From Microcebus murinus (Eukaryota > Chordata > Mammalia > Primates > Cheirogaleidae): 64,000 nucleotides of DNA. This document shows positions 1 to 11,742 of the stretch, piece after piece. The DNA is taken from NCBI RefSeq assembly GCF_040939455.1, contig NC_134122.1, forward strand, positions 32,654,001 through 32,718,000, read 5' to 3'. A program made the translations under genes and the position numbers. A model generated the notes under the pieces. It was not told the DNA's origin and did not search any database. It saw only the letters and a list, made by a program, of their open reading frames with translations. Position 1 is the first letter of the stretch; each line of letters opens with the position of its first letter.

Positions 1-242
1 CTTTATTGAACTGGGACTTTATATCGTTTTATCTCCCTTCCTGTGCACATTCACATACAGCATGACAGCCTAAAGTGGGATTATTCAGAAGGGGCTTCCC
101 ATCTTGCTGCCCTGTGTGTACATACTCTCATTCTAGAACAGCTGATAATTGCAATGAATAGCAGACACCAATGCAAGGCACAATTAACTCAAGCAAGGAG
201 GCACATCTGTGCGATTAGCCTTTCTTAAGATGACAGATGGAT

Positions 243-318
243 GCAAGTAAAATAATGCATGTTAAGTGCAGTACTTGGCTGGGCCATTCCAAATGCTCAA
301 TAAATAGTAACTATTAGA
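243..318 (+). repeat. MIR SINE, 3' part
   Basis: The segment follows the 3' half of the MIR consensus: a short TGTTAAGTGCAGTACTTGGC stretch and then GCTCAATAAATAGTAACTATTA. It is an old tRNA-derived SINE fragment with no coding role. The 5' half is not clear in the upstream sequence. Confidence 0.6.
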
Positions 319-459
319 TCATTTGATTTCATCACATATATTTGTGCACATAGAAAACTGTAAAGTTCCTGACAATTAATAGCAGAGCTCAGTAAAGTGA
401 CTGAATAAAAGGCAAATAAACAAAAATAAATGCTTACTATATTCTATCAATAGACTTAA
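319..459. other. A/T-rich sequence, nothing recognised
   Basis: A-rich spacer between a MIR and an old L1. The first 240 bases of the window are likewise unrecognised. Confidence 0.4.
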
Positions 460-1725
460 AGATGAGATGAGAAAATCCCACCTAGGAAAGTTTACAAAAA
501 TGAAATAAAACAGAATAGAACAAAGCAAAAACTGGTAAAAAAAATAATAAGAAATGTATAAAAAAAAATAAGACCTATATATGAAGGGAACTATAAAATT
601 TTATGGAGAAAAATATTATAATATTCCTGATCATGTATTTTTAAAATATAAATTGTTCACAACAAAATATATATTTAAACATAATCAATAAAAATATTAA
701 AGGGTTTTTTTTTTGCGAAAACTTTGGATCAAGTTCATTTGGAAAAATAAAAAGATAAGATTATTCAACATCATTAGCCATTAAGGAAATGCAAACTAAA
801 ACCACAGTGAGATATTACTACGCTCGTATTAGAACAGTTAAAATGAAAAATAATCATAGCCAATGCTGGGAGAGTTAAAGAAACTAGATCTCTCCTCCAC
901 TGTTAGTGGTGATGTGAAATGGTACAGCCACTGTGGAAAATTGGCAGGTTTTTAATAAAAGTAAACATTCACTCTCCATACTATCCAGCAATTGCACCCT
1001 TGGGCATTTATCCTAGAGAAATAAGAATTTAACATTCACACAAAAACTTGAACATGAGTGTTCATAGCAGCTTTATTTGAAACAGCCCCAAACTGGACAC
1101 AATCCAAATGTCCTTCAATGGATGAATGGTTAAACAAACTCGGATGCAATGGGACTCTGCTCCACAGTAAAAAGGAATGAGCTATCGATACACACAAAAC
1201 CCTGGCTGCATCTCAAGTGCATGATGCTTAGTGAAAAGAGTCGGTCTTAAAAGGTTATATACTGTATGATTTAATTTATAGAATAGTCTTCAAATGTCAA
1301 AACTATAGAAAAGATTAGCGGTGGCCAGGGGACAGTGGTGGGGGTAGGGAAAAATATAAAAGGTAACACACAGCAGCGAGCTCCTTTGTGGTGACAGGCA
1401 GCTCTGTATTTTGAGTGTGGTGGTGTTTGCATGAATCTGTACGTGGGGGGGGGTAATTGTACAGAACAGCACATGCATGCACACACATGTGCACACACAT
1501 GAAGGCACATAAAAATGGTGAAGACAGAACCATGTTGGTAGCATAGTTAACAGTATTATACCACTGTCAGTTTCTGGGTTGATATTGTACTACAGTCATA
1601 GAACATGTCATTGTTGGGGGAAGACGGGTGAAGGACATGTGAGACTCTATGTACCATCTGTGTAACTTCCTGTGCGGCTTAAATTATTTCAAAAGAAAAA
1701 GTTTTAAAACAATATGGAAGGAAAA
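460..1725 (+). mobile_element. Old L1 (L1M-type) 3' end
   Basis: The block from about 765 matches the end of L1 ORF2 at the DNA level: the ATTAAGGAAATGCAAACTAAA segment, a later CCAGCAATTGCACCC segment and a TGTCCTTCAATGGATGAATGG segment are in L1 order. A 3' UTR follows, with GGTGGCCAGGGGACAGTGG and an A-rich end near 1725. The part before 765 is very A-rich and only weakly L1-like. All reading frames are broken, so it is dead. The subfamily is not resolved. Confidence 0.75.
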
Positions 1726-1959
1726 AAAAAAGGTCAAGAATTACGAGATTCAAAACAATTATGAAATTTAAAATAAGAAGATTGGTGTGCTCTGATGCAT
1801 CCTGGCAAATACAGAACATATCATAAAGCCACATAGCAAAAATGTGTTCCAGGGTTGTGAGTCAACAGACAGAGCAGGGAAGAAGAACAGGCAGAACTGG
1901 GGTTCATGACATAACAGCTGATGTTAGAAATTTGGCTAACTCCTATGAAGCAAAATTTT
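1726..1959. other. A-rich spacer, possibly more L1
   Basis: Lies between two L1-derived blocks. I cannot place it in a consensus. Confidence 0.3.
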
Positions 1960-3197
1960 GTAAGTCCTTACCTATATAATGTGCTCCCAAATAAATTCCA
2001 GATGTGTTAAAGTGTCCCCAATAAATCTCAGATGTAATAAAGTGTCAAAGAAGAAAGTAAATTCACAATAAATTCAAATAAGATAATTGATTGCAATATA
2101 GGAAAAAAACTTTCTAATCACAAAAATCTATGGATCAATTCACAAATATCACAACCTTCTATCCATGGAAAACACCATAAGCAACAGTAAGAACAATAAT
2201 AACAAAAGTATTAAGAGAAAATACTGTTATCATTACTTTATTTAAAAAGATCTTTTAAAGCTATGAGAAACAGGACATCTCAGTGAAGAAATGTAAAAAT
2301 GACATTAATAGACAATTGACAAATAAAAACTAAATGATTAAAATTGTTCAACCTAATGAAGAAAGAAAGGGATGAAAAATTAAAGAGATTGGAAATTTCA
2401 TTAAAATGAAACACAAAAGGGAATTTTTCCTGTTAGGTGTAGAAAGAAATAAATTATAGACAATACTGTTGGGCAGTTTATGATGAGAGTGTAAGTTCTC
2501 CAAACAGCTGTTGGGAATATAAATGGGCATCAATTCTGAAAAGCTTTCTTGCAACACGTATCAGGATCTTTTAAATTGTTTATGGCCTTGACACAGTGAT
2601 TTAATGCTGAGGAATCTGTCTCAAGAAAATAATCAAAGAGGTGGACAAAGATGTATGAGCAAAGCTATTCATATTTCTCTATTATTAATAAGCTAGTGGA
2701 GAAAATTGGAGGAAAACTAAATGTTCAGCAGTAGAAGAACTATTGAATTGAGGCATGTTCATACAGCAGATTATCATACAGTCACGGAGGATCAGGTTTT
2801 TAACCACTATGTAGTGACATGGGGAAATATTCACATTGAAATAGTACAGCTGCCACTCGGTATCTGCAGGGGATTGGCTTCCAGGGGCCCTCCAAGATAC
2901 CAAAATCCATGGACAACCAAGTCTGTCATCAAATGGGGTAGTATTTGCATATATAGCTTACACACGTCCTATATGTTGTCATCTCTAGATCACTGATAAC
3001 ACTAATACAATGTAAATGCTATGTAAATACTTATATTATATTTGTATCTGTATTATTTTTTATGTGTATTGTTAGTTTTTTTTTGAATATTTTTGATCCA
3101 AGGTTATGGAGGGCCGAGTAAACATGACAGAAACAAGATATAAAATGGCAAATTGGGATACACACAGACACCTATACCCACACGCACATATACATAC
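1960..3197 (+). mobile_element. Old L1 (L1M/HAL1-like), split by a MER2 insertion
   Basis: The sequence follows the ORF2 end and 3' UTR of an old L1: GGAATCTGTCTCAAGAAAAT, AGAGGTGGACAAAGATGTAT, then TAGTGACATGGGGAAATATT just before the inserted transposon. L1-like text (AACAAGATATAAAATGGCAAA) resumes after 3120, so this is one element in two pieces. No frame is open. Confidence 0.65.
2847..3118 (+). mobile_element. MER2-like DNA transposon (Tigger group)
   Basis: The left end reads CAGCTGCCACTCGGTATCTG and the right end ATGGAGGGCCGAG, matching the inverted ends of MER2. The internal AGTATTTGCATATA and CATCTCTAGATCACTGATAA segments also match. A TA dinucleotide lies immediately outside each end (2845-2846 and 3119-3120), as expected for Tc1/mariner-class insertion. 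It is non-autonomous and carries no transposase frame. Confidence 0.85.
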
Positions 3198-3555
3198 TGC
3201 TGTGGTCCAAATGTCTACCCCCATCTGCCAAAGTCATATATTAAAATCTAATCCCCAAGGCAATGGTGTTAAGAGGTGAGTCTTCTGGGAAATGACTAGG
3301 CTCCACCCTCATGAGTGGTATTAGTGCCCTTATAAACGAGGCCCAGGGGAGTTTGTCCCCCCCTTCTACCACCAGAGGACGCAGCCAGAAGGCGCCACCC
3401 ATGAAGCAGAGAGCAAGTCCTCGCCTGACACCAGCTCTGGTGGTGCCTTGCTCTTGGACTTCCCAGCTTCCAGGACTATGAGCAATAGATTTCTGTTGTT
3501 TATAAGTTACCCAGTCTAAGGTATGTGGTTATAGCAGCCTGAATGGACTAAAACA
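3198..3555 (+). mobile_element. Solo MaLR-type LTR
   Basis: It begins TGCTGTGGTCCAAATGT and ends GGACTAAAACA, with the usual late ATTTCTGTTGTTTATAAGTTA segment near the 3' end. A 5-bp direct repeat, CATAC, flanks it at 3193-3197 and 3556-3560. The flanks are themselves CATA-rich, so the duplication could be partly fortuitous. It belongs to the MST/MLT1 type of ERVL-MaLR LTRs. No internal retroviral sequence is attached. Confidence 0.8.
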
Positions 3556-3560
3556 CATAC

Positions 3561-3944
3561 ATACATACGCTCGCATGCCTAGGCACACAAACACATACAT
3601 GCATAAAGCTTGAAAAGAAAACATCAGAACTTTTAGACGGAGGCTATGGCTCTGTGGCAGTGACTCTTAATTTCTTCTTTGCACGTTTAAATATTTTACT
3701 AATATTATATTAATACAATGAGAACAATTACCTTCCCAATCAGAAAGAGAAGCAGACACTCTTTAAGTGCATGAAGACTGACCAAGGAAGATTGCAAGAT
3801 TGATGCATCAGATTTAGAATGAAATTAATTAAAGATAGTTTCACAGGCATGTGCTGATCAATTTCTACATGCTGCATCTTGGGCTTGGGCCTCTTTTCTG
3901 AACATACCCATTTCACATACTGGCCTGCAAGGAAGGCATTTGCC
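3561..3944. other. CATA-rich tail and unrecognised sequence
   Basis: Starts with imperfect CATA repeats to about 3605, then A/T-rich sequence with no family I recognise. Confidence 0.4.
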
Positions 3945-4072
3945 ACAATTTATGTAAGATAAATGCATCTTCAGGGAGGTTGAGTGGCTTGCCCATAGAC
4001 ACCCAGCAGGTAGGCAGAAACCCGACCCTCTCGTGTTAATTCTGGCGCCCTTCTCACAACAGCGTAACTCTT
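3945..4072 (-). repeat. MIR SINE, reverse orientation
   Basis: The reverse-MIR core is visible: GGGAGGTTGAGTGGCTTGCC, then a cognate of the CACACAGCTAGTAAGTGG region (CACCCAGCAGGTAGGCAG) and a GACCCTCTCG segment. Confidence 0.6.
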
Positions 4073-4074
4073 TA

Positions 4075-4709
4075 CTCAGGAGTTTGTTCGGGCACACGTG
4101 GTCACAGGTTATAGCTGGTGTGTGTCGACCCAGTGGACAGGAGTGAAATTATTAGCCCCATTAAAAAGAAAAGATGGTTTGATGAAAACTTTACTGCTAG
4201 AAATAAAGAAAGTGTTTAGAGCTCAGTCTCACTGACATGCGTGAACTTGGAAGCATCGATTTCACCAATGATTTGTAAAAGCAGCATCAATTTAAACCTT
4301 TACACTTCTGCTGCTTCCATCTATAAAAACAAAGCCAAAAACTCAGCCACAGCCAGGGACAGGGCAGTGTGGTGGAGTCTTGTATACCTGCAAAATCGAG
4401 CCCTCTCGCCACTTTGGGTGTTGGGAATATTGGAGCAGAGGGAAGAAAAAAATGAGGGAGGGGGAGAAGCCATTTGTCATTTCTTCTTGTGCCTAAACCG
4501 ACCCTCCTTTGCACTGAATCCCAGTTGCATTTTCTCTGTATTCACCTGTGTCCTGAACCTATGTCACTGTGGTCCCCAAGGAGGGAGACACAGGCCCCTG
4601 AGTAAGGGCATGGCTAGTAGAAGGCATCAACATGAACTTCTCTCAAGCATCAACACCTGAAGGAAACGAGCCACTAGAACACCTTGGTTTCTGGGGCCAA
4701 AAGATTTGG
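4075..4709. other. No recognised feature
   Basis: Contains a 139-codon open frame (4241-4660, plus strand) with no recognisable domain and no splice or promoter support. I treat it as chance. Confidence 0.4.
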
Positions 4710-5211
4710 TGTGGTGGTTTGAAAACTATGTTTGCAAATCTTATGCCGTGCTTCCCCTAAAGAGGAGGGGTTTATGTCTGCTCCCCTCGAACTTTGGCAG
4801 GCATTGGTGATCATCATATCTGTGAATTGAATGTGTCGGAGTGATGCTGCTTCATTTGAAAAGCTGAATCAGAGAAGAGCCGAGCACTCCTGCGCTGCTT
4901 TCTCGGGATATTTGTTTTGAAGTCCTGAGGTCAGGCTGGACAGCCCACGTGCAGTGATGGGAGAGCACAAGAGAGGAGGAACCTTGTCTTTTCCCAGCTC
5001 TTTGAGTCCTTCTGAGCTCAGGTGACAGACATGGAGTGAGCCAGCTTGGCCATAGTCCGACTGCAGCCTCCGCGGAGACCCTGGTGAGAACTCATCTGTC
5101 GGAACCCAGTCACCCCCCAGAACTAGGAGTGATCATCAGAAGATAAATGCCCTCGTTTTATGCCACTGAGGTCTGGGGTTATTTGTTACCCAGCAAGAGA
5201 GAACTGAAACA
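4710..5211 (+). mobile_element. MaLR-type LTR, full-length-like
   Basis: Starts TGTGGTGGTTTGAAAACTATG and ends with GGGTTATTTGTTACCCAGCA followed by GAGAACTGAAAC, which is the typical MLT1-type 3' end. A polyadenylation-like AGATAAATGCC precedes this end. It is an ancient solo LTR. The exact subfamily is not certain. Confidence 0.7.
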
Positions 5212-5212
5212 T

Positions 5213-5388
5213 CTGGATTCTGCCACCTGCAAACACCGGGCAATGACTAAGCCACGCTGTTTCTCTGCCAATTCTGTTTCTTCATCTGTAAAATGCAAAT
5301 GGCAATGTTATTTCCCATTAAATATCGTTCTGAGCTGCAGATGAGACAATGTGTGCGAAGTGTTCGGTGAACTGTAGGAACCTCTATT
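5213..5388 (+). repeat. MIR SINE
   Basis: Shows the CTGTTTCTTCATCTGTAAAA core of MIR, followed by a diverged ATGAGACAATGTGTGCGAAG tail. Confidence 0.75.
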
Positions 5389-6919
5389 GATGTCGACAGT
5401 TCTTCCAGGCAGCACCTCTTCCTGGGGAAGCACATCCCCAAGGATGGAGTTCCAGGAGTAAGGGCTGGCTGGGCCACGCTGCGTGTTTAAGAGCGTCCTT
5501 ATGAATCCACATCGACACCTGCCTCACTGGCACATGGCAGAGCCCCGCTACCAGCTCAGTGCTAGGAGAACATCCTTTGCTATTCTCAGAAAGAACATAT
5601 CCTCTGTAACTTCTAACAGAGTCCAGGGAAATGTGTTTGAAAATGTCTCGCTTCCCCAAATAATTCTTCTTCGCCTGACTTGTGCTCATTAAATGTGTTT
5701 GCTCTCTTCTTATTTATTTCTGTTGAGCGGCCACACCGAATGTAGTCTGCCAATTTTCATCTTGGGTTGCTACGTGCTCAGGAGTAGCAGAGGTGTGCCG
5801 CAGACAGCAGGGCAGGTGGCCGCCGATCCCAGGTGTGTCGTCTGCTGCATAAACGTCCCCAGAGCTTCCCCACGTCCTCCCTGGAGGCCTCCCTGCCTCA
5901 CCTTTTGGGTTCAGAGCAGAGGACTCAGGTAGGAGAGAAGCAGGAAGCCTGCAGGGCTTTGATTGGTGATTTGACGCTAATTCTGGTCAGCAGGTACTTT
6001 TCTCTTCTCTCCTCCCCAGGCCCTGCTACCTTCTCTGAGTCCAAGGAGGGTGGTGAGGACTTGACCCTGGTGTGGTAATGCCAGCCCTTGGAGGGGTGGA
6101 CCCTGGCCCAGCCCAGCCCCTGTCTTTATAATGGTAATACTAGAGAAGTACAAATTCATCAGGCTAATGGTCAAAAGACACAGTTATTTTTTATTATATC
6201 CTTCCTGAATGTGGTTGATATATTTTGAGTGTTTGGCATATAATATTTGCAAAATGAGGCTGGGAGTTGTAGCTGCCTATTAGACTCCTGTCAAACTGGA
6301 AAAAATAAATTAATTAAAAAATAAAAAAAAATAAATGATTTTTCCTTCTATTTTTCACTCCTTCTATTTTTCACTCCTTTTCCTGTCACCAGATTTTAGA
6401 AGGGTAAGCATTCTTTGGCCATCTGCTGTATTTTCCCCTCCCTCTTCCCTTCCCTCATCCTGGCTCTTTTTCTCTGCACCCCAAGTTCATCCACTTCTAA
6501 CAAGGACTCAACTCCAGCAGAAGCCCAGAGAGTGCAATGAGCTCCCAGACCAGCCATGTGTTTTCCCCGGTGACAAGTGACGTCCACAGCCATCTCTCCA
6601 GGTCAAAATGTAATTTTGCTCAGAATTTCTTCCTGTGTTTTATGTTCGTCAATAACGATAACGTCATTACCAAGCATAGTTTGTAGTGAGTGAAAATTGA
6701 CTAAGTTCCTGGCCTAAAATAAAAAAATAACAAAAACATGTGCCCACTCTATTTCAGGTTCCTTTCATTCTCTCTCAACCTCTTTCTCCCTCCATCCGGC
6801 CCCCACCCACCCATTCCACAATCTCCTGGAGCACGTAAATGTACGTGGATATGCATCGAGATGTTTCGAACTGAATATATTCGAAGACCTTCTACAACAA
6901 TCAAGTTTGTTCTTTTTTG
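5389..6919. other. No recognised gene or repeat
   Basis: Mixed composition with an A-rich patch at about 6300-6335. A strong pyrimidine tract followed by AG occurs at 6002-6020, but no convincing donor lies downstream. Open frames here are short and overlap on both strands. Confidence 0.4.
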
Positions 6920-7070
6920 ATTAGTTCTAGGACAGTGCTGGACATAGTGTAGGTGTTTGATAAATATGTTGAAAGCCTTGGGGACAGGAACCTTGTATGT
7001 CGTCATCAGTGTCCTATGTCTGGGCTCTGGCACCGTGCCTGGTGCATATTACTTGAATGACTAAATGGAT
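6920..7070 (+). repeat. L2/MIR 3'-end fragments
   Basis: Two short pieces in tandem. The first carries GACAGTGCTGGACATAGTGT plus GATAAATATGTTGAAAG. The second carries TTGGGGACAGGAACCTTGTA and then CACCGTGCCTGGTGCATATT, as in the L2 3' end. Confidence 0.55.
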
Positions 7071-7129
7071 CTCCAATCCTCCACTTCTGCACCAACCCGC
7101 ACCTTTCTGTAGCATCCCTGGGATGGCAG

Positions 7130-7365
7130 GAGACCTGCTGGAGAGACCGTGCGGCATGGGTATGGCAGACAGACCTGGAGGCCAACTGCCTTGGGTGCAA
7201 AACCCAGTTCTGTCACTTGCTAGTTGTGTGATCTTGGGAAAGTTACTTAACATCTGTGTGCTTCAGTTGCCTTAGAAGTAAAAAGTGGAAAAATAATATG
7301 TGCATTGTAGTGCATTATGGACATTAAAAGGGTGTGTACACATAAACCATGGAGGGAGCGATGCT
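7130..7365 (+). repeat. MIR SINE, near full length
   Basis: Contains the MIR core CACTTGCTAGTTGTGTGATC, then GGGAAAGTTACTTAACATCT and a cognate of CAGTTTCCTCATCTG. Confidence 0.85.
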
Positions 7366-7542
7366 GGCCCAGGGTAAGTAAAAATGCTACATGACAAATG
7401 GTCCCTTCAGTGGCTGCACAGCTGTCCCCATGTGTGTTCTGGATCGGCCAAAACCAACTCCTTCTCCCTCACCCAGAGTACGTCCCGGCTGCTCTTTCAT
7501 GAAAAATCCCTTTAGACACCTGAATAAATCCAATAGGACCCA

Positions 7543-7955
7543 GTGTTATGGGGTGAATTGTGTCACCCTCAAAGATATATCAAAGTCCCAGCCTGCAGTA
7601 TCTCAGAATGTGACCTTTCTTGGAAATAGTTGTTGCAGATGTAATTAGTGAAGACGAGGTCATGCTGGGGTAGGGTGGGCCCCTAATCCAGTGTCACTGG
7701 TGTCCTTATGGAAGAGGAGAGGAGATGTGAAGGGCACGGCAGGGGACCGCGTGAAGACAGAGGCAGGGGTTGGAGGGATCTGTCTGCAAACCAGGTAACA
7801 CCTGGGGCTCCCGGAGGTGGGAGAAGTATGGGGTGACTCTCCCCTAGAGGCTTGGAGGGACAAGACCCCACCGACACCTTGACTTTGGCTCTCTGGCCTC
7901 CAGAGCTATGAGGGAATAAATTTCTGTCCCGAGAGACTCCTACACCCAGTGTGCT
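7543..7955 (+). mobile_element. MLT1D-like LTR
   Basis: Starts TGTTATGGGGTGAATTGTGTC and follows the MLT1 consensus through GTGTCCTTATGGAAGAGGAG, GTGAAGACAGAGGCAGGGGT and GAATAAATTTCTGTCCCGAG. The same family occurs in reverse at 10268 and 24880. It is an ancient MaLR solo LTR. Confidence 0.8.
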
Positions 7956-9009
7956 TGTCCATTCCTCAGACTTCTCACCCCAGGTCCCTTAACTAGTTTT
8001 AACTTTTTAAGAAATTAAAGAATAACATACAGGACCTCACATGTTTTTGTGTGGCTTACTTTCTAGATCACCTCCTCATTCCAATCGTCCTTTTCTGGGT
8101 GTCCTGAAATTTGTCAGTGTCCTTCTGCAATAGATGTCCTGGCCAAGACCTGAGGACAGGATGAGTGACACACTACAGAGTCACAGAGCTGTTTCAGGCT
8201 GGTCCATATAGCAGCACCTCAGGGAGCCCTAGTCAGGTCTGCAGAGGCAAGGAAGAACATTCCAGAATGTGGCTCTGTGTCTCATGGGCTCTGGGAAAGC
8301 CACCAGGTGGGGAAAGTGGCCTCAAGGATGTGTGGTTTTTCAGCCTTGCCAGATCCGGTGCTGGGGAGCCCTTGCCAGCCCGTGGGGGGTGTGGGGAGGG
8401 AGTCACGCTCCCTCATTTCCTTCTGTAGCCAGCGAGCCCCCTTGGAGGGAGAGAGGGACTTGCAGGAGCTGTGAGGTCAGGGCTGGGACTGCTCTGCTGC
8501 TGGCTCGGAAGAGGGCTGAGCAGTCGGATCCATCTGGCTCAGAAGGCTGCTCTGTGGGCCCCGGGCTCCCCACGCTCCCAGTTTTAGAAGCCCCAAATCA
8601 ATAAATACCTTTGTATGGAGACTTTCCTTGTGGCATAGAGCAGATGGGCCAATAAAATGATCTCCAAAGAGGTGATGATGAGAGAGCTTGCTGGTTGGTT
8701 TTGAGGTCTTCTGATCCTCTGAATGTGACCTTTGAACCTACCAGCTCCCGTGCCAATGAAAGGGAGGCAAATCCAGGAAGGAAGTGGAGGGCGGAACCAC
8801 AGCCTGCTGGTGGGGTCTGACCAAAGACCCCAGCCCTCCCTGGAATCTCTTGGGTGTTTGAAAGGAACTTCATTTGTTGTTTAAAACAAGTTGGGCCAGA
8901 GTGCCATGGCACAATTCATCCATGCATACAGCATACACAAGCAGTCGGGGACATTCTACTGTCAGACGCCACAAGAGAGAGGGGCTCCCAAAGCTAGCAG
9001 AGTTTCAGG
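7956..9009. other. No recognised feature; GC-richer stretch
   Basis: Overlapping open frames on both strands at 8165-8604 and 8598-8912 show no known domain and no consistent splice structure. Confidence 0.4.
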
Positions 9010-9127
9010 ACTGCCTGGGAGCCTATTAAAAATACAGATTCCCGGGCATGGGTAGACTATCTTGGGGTGGGGTTCTGGGATTGTTATATTTCATAAACTC
9101 CCTGAATGATATGTCTGCAGTCAGCCC
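9010..9127 (+). mobile_element. MER5-like hAT-Charlie fragment
   Basis: Internal match to the MER5 type: GCCTGGGAGCCTATTAAAAA, ACAGATTCCCGGGC, then GGGGTGGGGTTCTGGGATTG. The terminal inverted repeats are not clear, so it is diverged or truncated. Confidence 0.5.
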
Positions 9128-10267
9128 AGCACAGCTCTGCGGTTATTTTTAAAAATATGCCCAATATTGTGTTTTCCTATATATAATCTTCTGTAAGAAT
9201 GTAAAGGGAGCTGTGTGCATGGAAAGGTGTTCTTTAGAGACAGCTTCCTGGAGGCAGGTTAGGTCTGCAAGGAACCTAATGGCAAAGAGAGTCTGTGAAG
9301 AAGGAAAGAGTGTTCTGGAAGCAGACAACAGTAGCAGAGATGGAGAGGATGAGGAACACGAATGGGGGGGGGAGGGTGGCACGAAAGAGGGTTTTGGCTG
9401 CAGAAGAAATTGAATGGCCCGTCAGTTTCCCGGTGCAAGGAGACCCCATCAGCTCTCCCTCGGACGCTGGACCATCCTGATCAAATCCCTGAGCTACATG
9501 TGGCTTGTACACCCACAGGGCAAAGCGTTCTGAACAGCTCTGACAGTGACAGCTGAGTACCCTTCCGGGTGGTCCCTGCTTCTAATTGCATCCATCCTAT
9601 CAACCGTGTTTAATTCACCCCCTTTAACAGGTTTCTCTTTTTTCACTGACAAACCCACTCTCACCAGGTCTCCTGTGGGTGTAGTAGGTTTGCTGAATAT
9701 TTGTGCTGGCGAGGAAGGGTCTCATCCTACACAACACAGACTCTTAACAGCTTCCTGGCTCTTTGCAGAAAGAGCAGAGGGAAATCTCTCCTGCTTTCAC
9801 GTGGAACAGTTTTACCTCTTTTCCCAAATTTTGGGGGATGCGTTGCAACCCTGCACTTTTCGGGGTATCCCAACTTTTACCCAGAGTGGGCTTATTAAAA
9901 CATTTCTTCTGTTTAAAAAAATAGGACTCTTCCTAAGAGACATTCTGGTGACTATTTCTTTTTTTCGTATTTTTATATGTGCATGGATGATTTGCAGTGT
10001 GCATGCTTTGAGACATGACTTCCAGGCTGTGGCACTGTGGACACTAGAAAGGGACTGACTATGGCATGTTGTATTCTAGGAGGAAGGTCAAGGTCAGAGA
10101 TGGGATGAGGGTGGGAACAATGCCGGCTGGGAATTGCCTTTTATTTATTTATTTTTTTTAGCACTATGCTGGGAGAACCATGAGCAGCCCCCGGTTCTAA
10201 CTTAGCTGGAGAACTGAATACAGAGATTAGGGCTGGAGTCCTAGAGCTGGTAGAATATATCCCATAT
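9128..10267. other. No recognised gene or repeat
   Basis: Includes a 170-codon open frame (9546-10058, plus) whose translation matches no family I know. An unbroken run of nine G residues lies at about 9363-9371. Confidence 0.35.
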
Positions 10268-10792
10268 CCAGGGTTAAGGTCCTGCTCTGTATTAGTTTCC
10301 TGTGGCTGCTGTAACAAACTACTGCAAGTATCGTGATTAGAACAACACAAATTTATTACCTTACAGTTCTGAAGGTCAGAAGCCTGCAATGGGTTTCGGC
10401 AGGCTAAAAGCAAGGTGTTAGCAGGGCAGGGTCTGGGGGAATCCATTTTCTTGCCTTTTCTAGGTTTAGGCCCGAAAGAGGCTGCCCCCACGTGCCGAGG
10501 ATCCTGGTCACTTTACGTACCTCAAATCAGCAATGGCTGGTTGGGTCCATCTGACATGGCACCACTCTGACACTGACTCTTCCGCCTCCTCTTCCACATT
10601 AAAGGACTGCCGTGATTATGTTAGGTCCACCTGGATACCGTCCCTCTCTCAAGATCGGCTGATTAGCAAACTTAGTTCCATCTGCCACCTTAATTCCCCT
10701 TTCCTGTGTAATGTAACATATTCACGGGTCCTGGGGATTAGGGCATGAACATATTTTTTTGAGGGGGATCATTCTGCCCACCACCTGTGAAG
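10268..10792 (-). mobile_element. MLT1D-like LTR, reverse
   Basis: Reads as the reverse complement of an MLT1D-type LTR: TGTATTAGTTTCCTGTGGCT at the left, TTACAGTTCTGAAGGTCAGA, and TATTCACGGGTCCTGGGGAT near the right. The overlapping open frames are shadows of the LTR. Confidence 0.8.
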
Positions 10793-10817
10793 TATGCTTC
10801 CCTCTGTTCTTCTAGAC

Positions 10818-11054
10818 TGAACTGCCCCATGTGGTGGCCACTAGCCACAGGTGGCCGTTGAGTGCTAGAAATGGGGCTAGTCCAAATTGAGATGTGATAC
10901 GAACACGAAACACACCAGATATTGAAGACTTAAGAGGAAATGAGTTACAGTAAACACCTCATTACTGATTTTTACATTGGTTATGAGCTGAAATGATAGT
11001 ATTTTAGACATATTGGGTTAAATATGTTATTAAAACTGATTTCATCTTCCTTTG
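10818..11054 (+). mobile_element. MER33-like hAT transposon, left piece
   Basis: Begins with the motif GGCCACTAGCCACAGGTGGC and continues GCTAGTCCAAATTGAGATGT and ATATTGGGTTAAATATGTTA. An Alu interrupts it at 11055. The right piece resumes after the target duplication. Confidence 0.75.
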
Positions 11055-11405
<351 letters not shown>

Positions 11406-11512
11406 CCTTTGTTTTTTTTTTACTTTTACTTTCTTACCACATGAACAATGTGGTTACTAGAAAATGTTAAATTACATATGTGGGCTCATGTTTGATTGCT
11501 ACTGGACAGCTT
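11406..11512 (+). mobile_element. MER33-like hAT transposon, right piece
   Basis: After the Alu, the element resumes with AATGTGGTTACTAGAAAATG, AAATTACATATGTGGGCTCA and TTGCTACTGGACAGC, matching the right end of the family. Confidence 0.75.
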
Positions 11513-11653
11513 GGGAACCAACTCCAACCACCAGTGAATCTGGGGCATTCAGACCTTGAGCGGATGGTAGTTCAGGGAGAGAAAGATTTTCAGCTTCCAG
11601 CAGGGGGCGCTGTGGAAAACAGATAAAGCAATAGGCTTTCCAACCTAACACAC

Positions 11654-11711
11654 TGTGTGCATGTGCATGTGTGCGAGTGTGTGTGTATGTGCATGTGTGC
11701 ATGTGTGTGCA

Positions 11712-11738
<27 letters not shown>
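11654..11738. repeat. (TG)n microsatellite with ATG variants
   Basis: About 85 bp of TG repeat mixed with GCATG and GCGAG units, ending in a pure TG run. It yields spurious cysteine/valine open frames on both strands. Confidence 0.95.

Positions 11739-11742
<4 letters not shown>

Noticed and set aside
5990..6075. Possible exon after a strong pyrimidine tract and AG at 6002-6020.
   Set aside because: No convincing donor or conserved reading frame downstream.
9546..10058. 170-codon forward open frame.
   Set aside because: The hydrophobic patches looked suggestive, but there is no known domain, no promoter and no matching exon neighbours.
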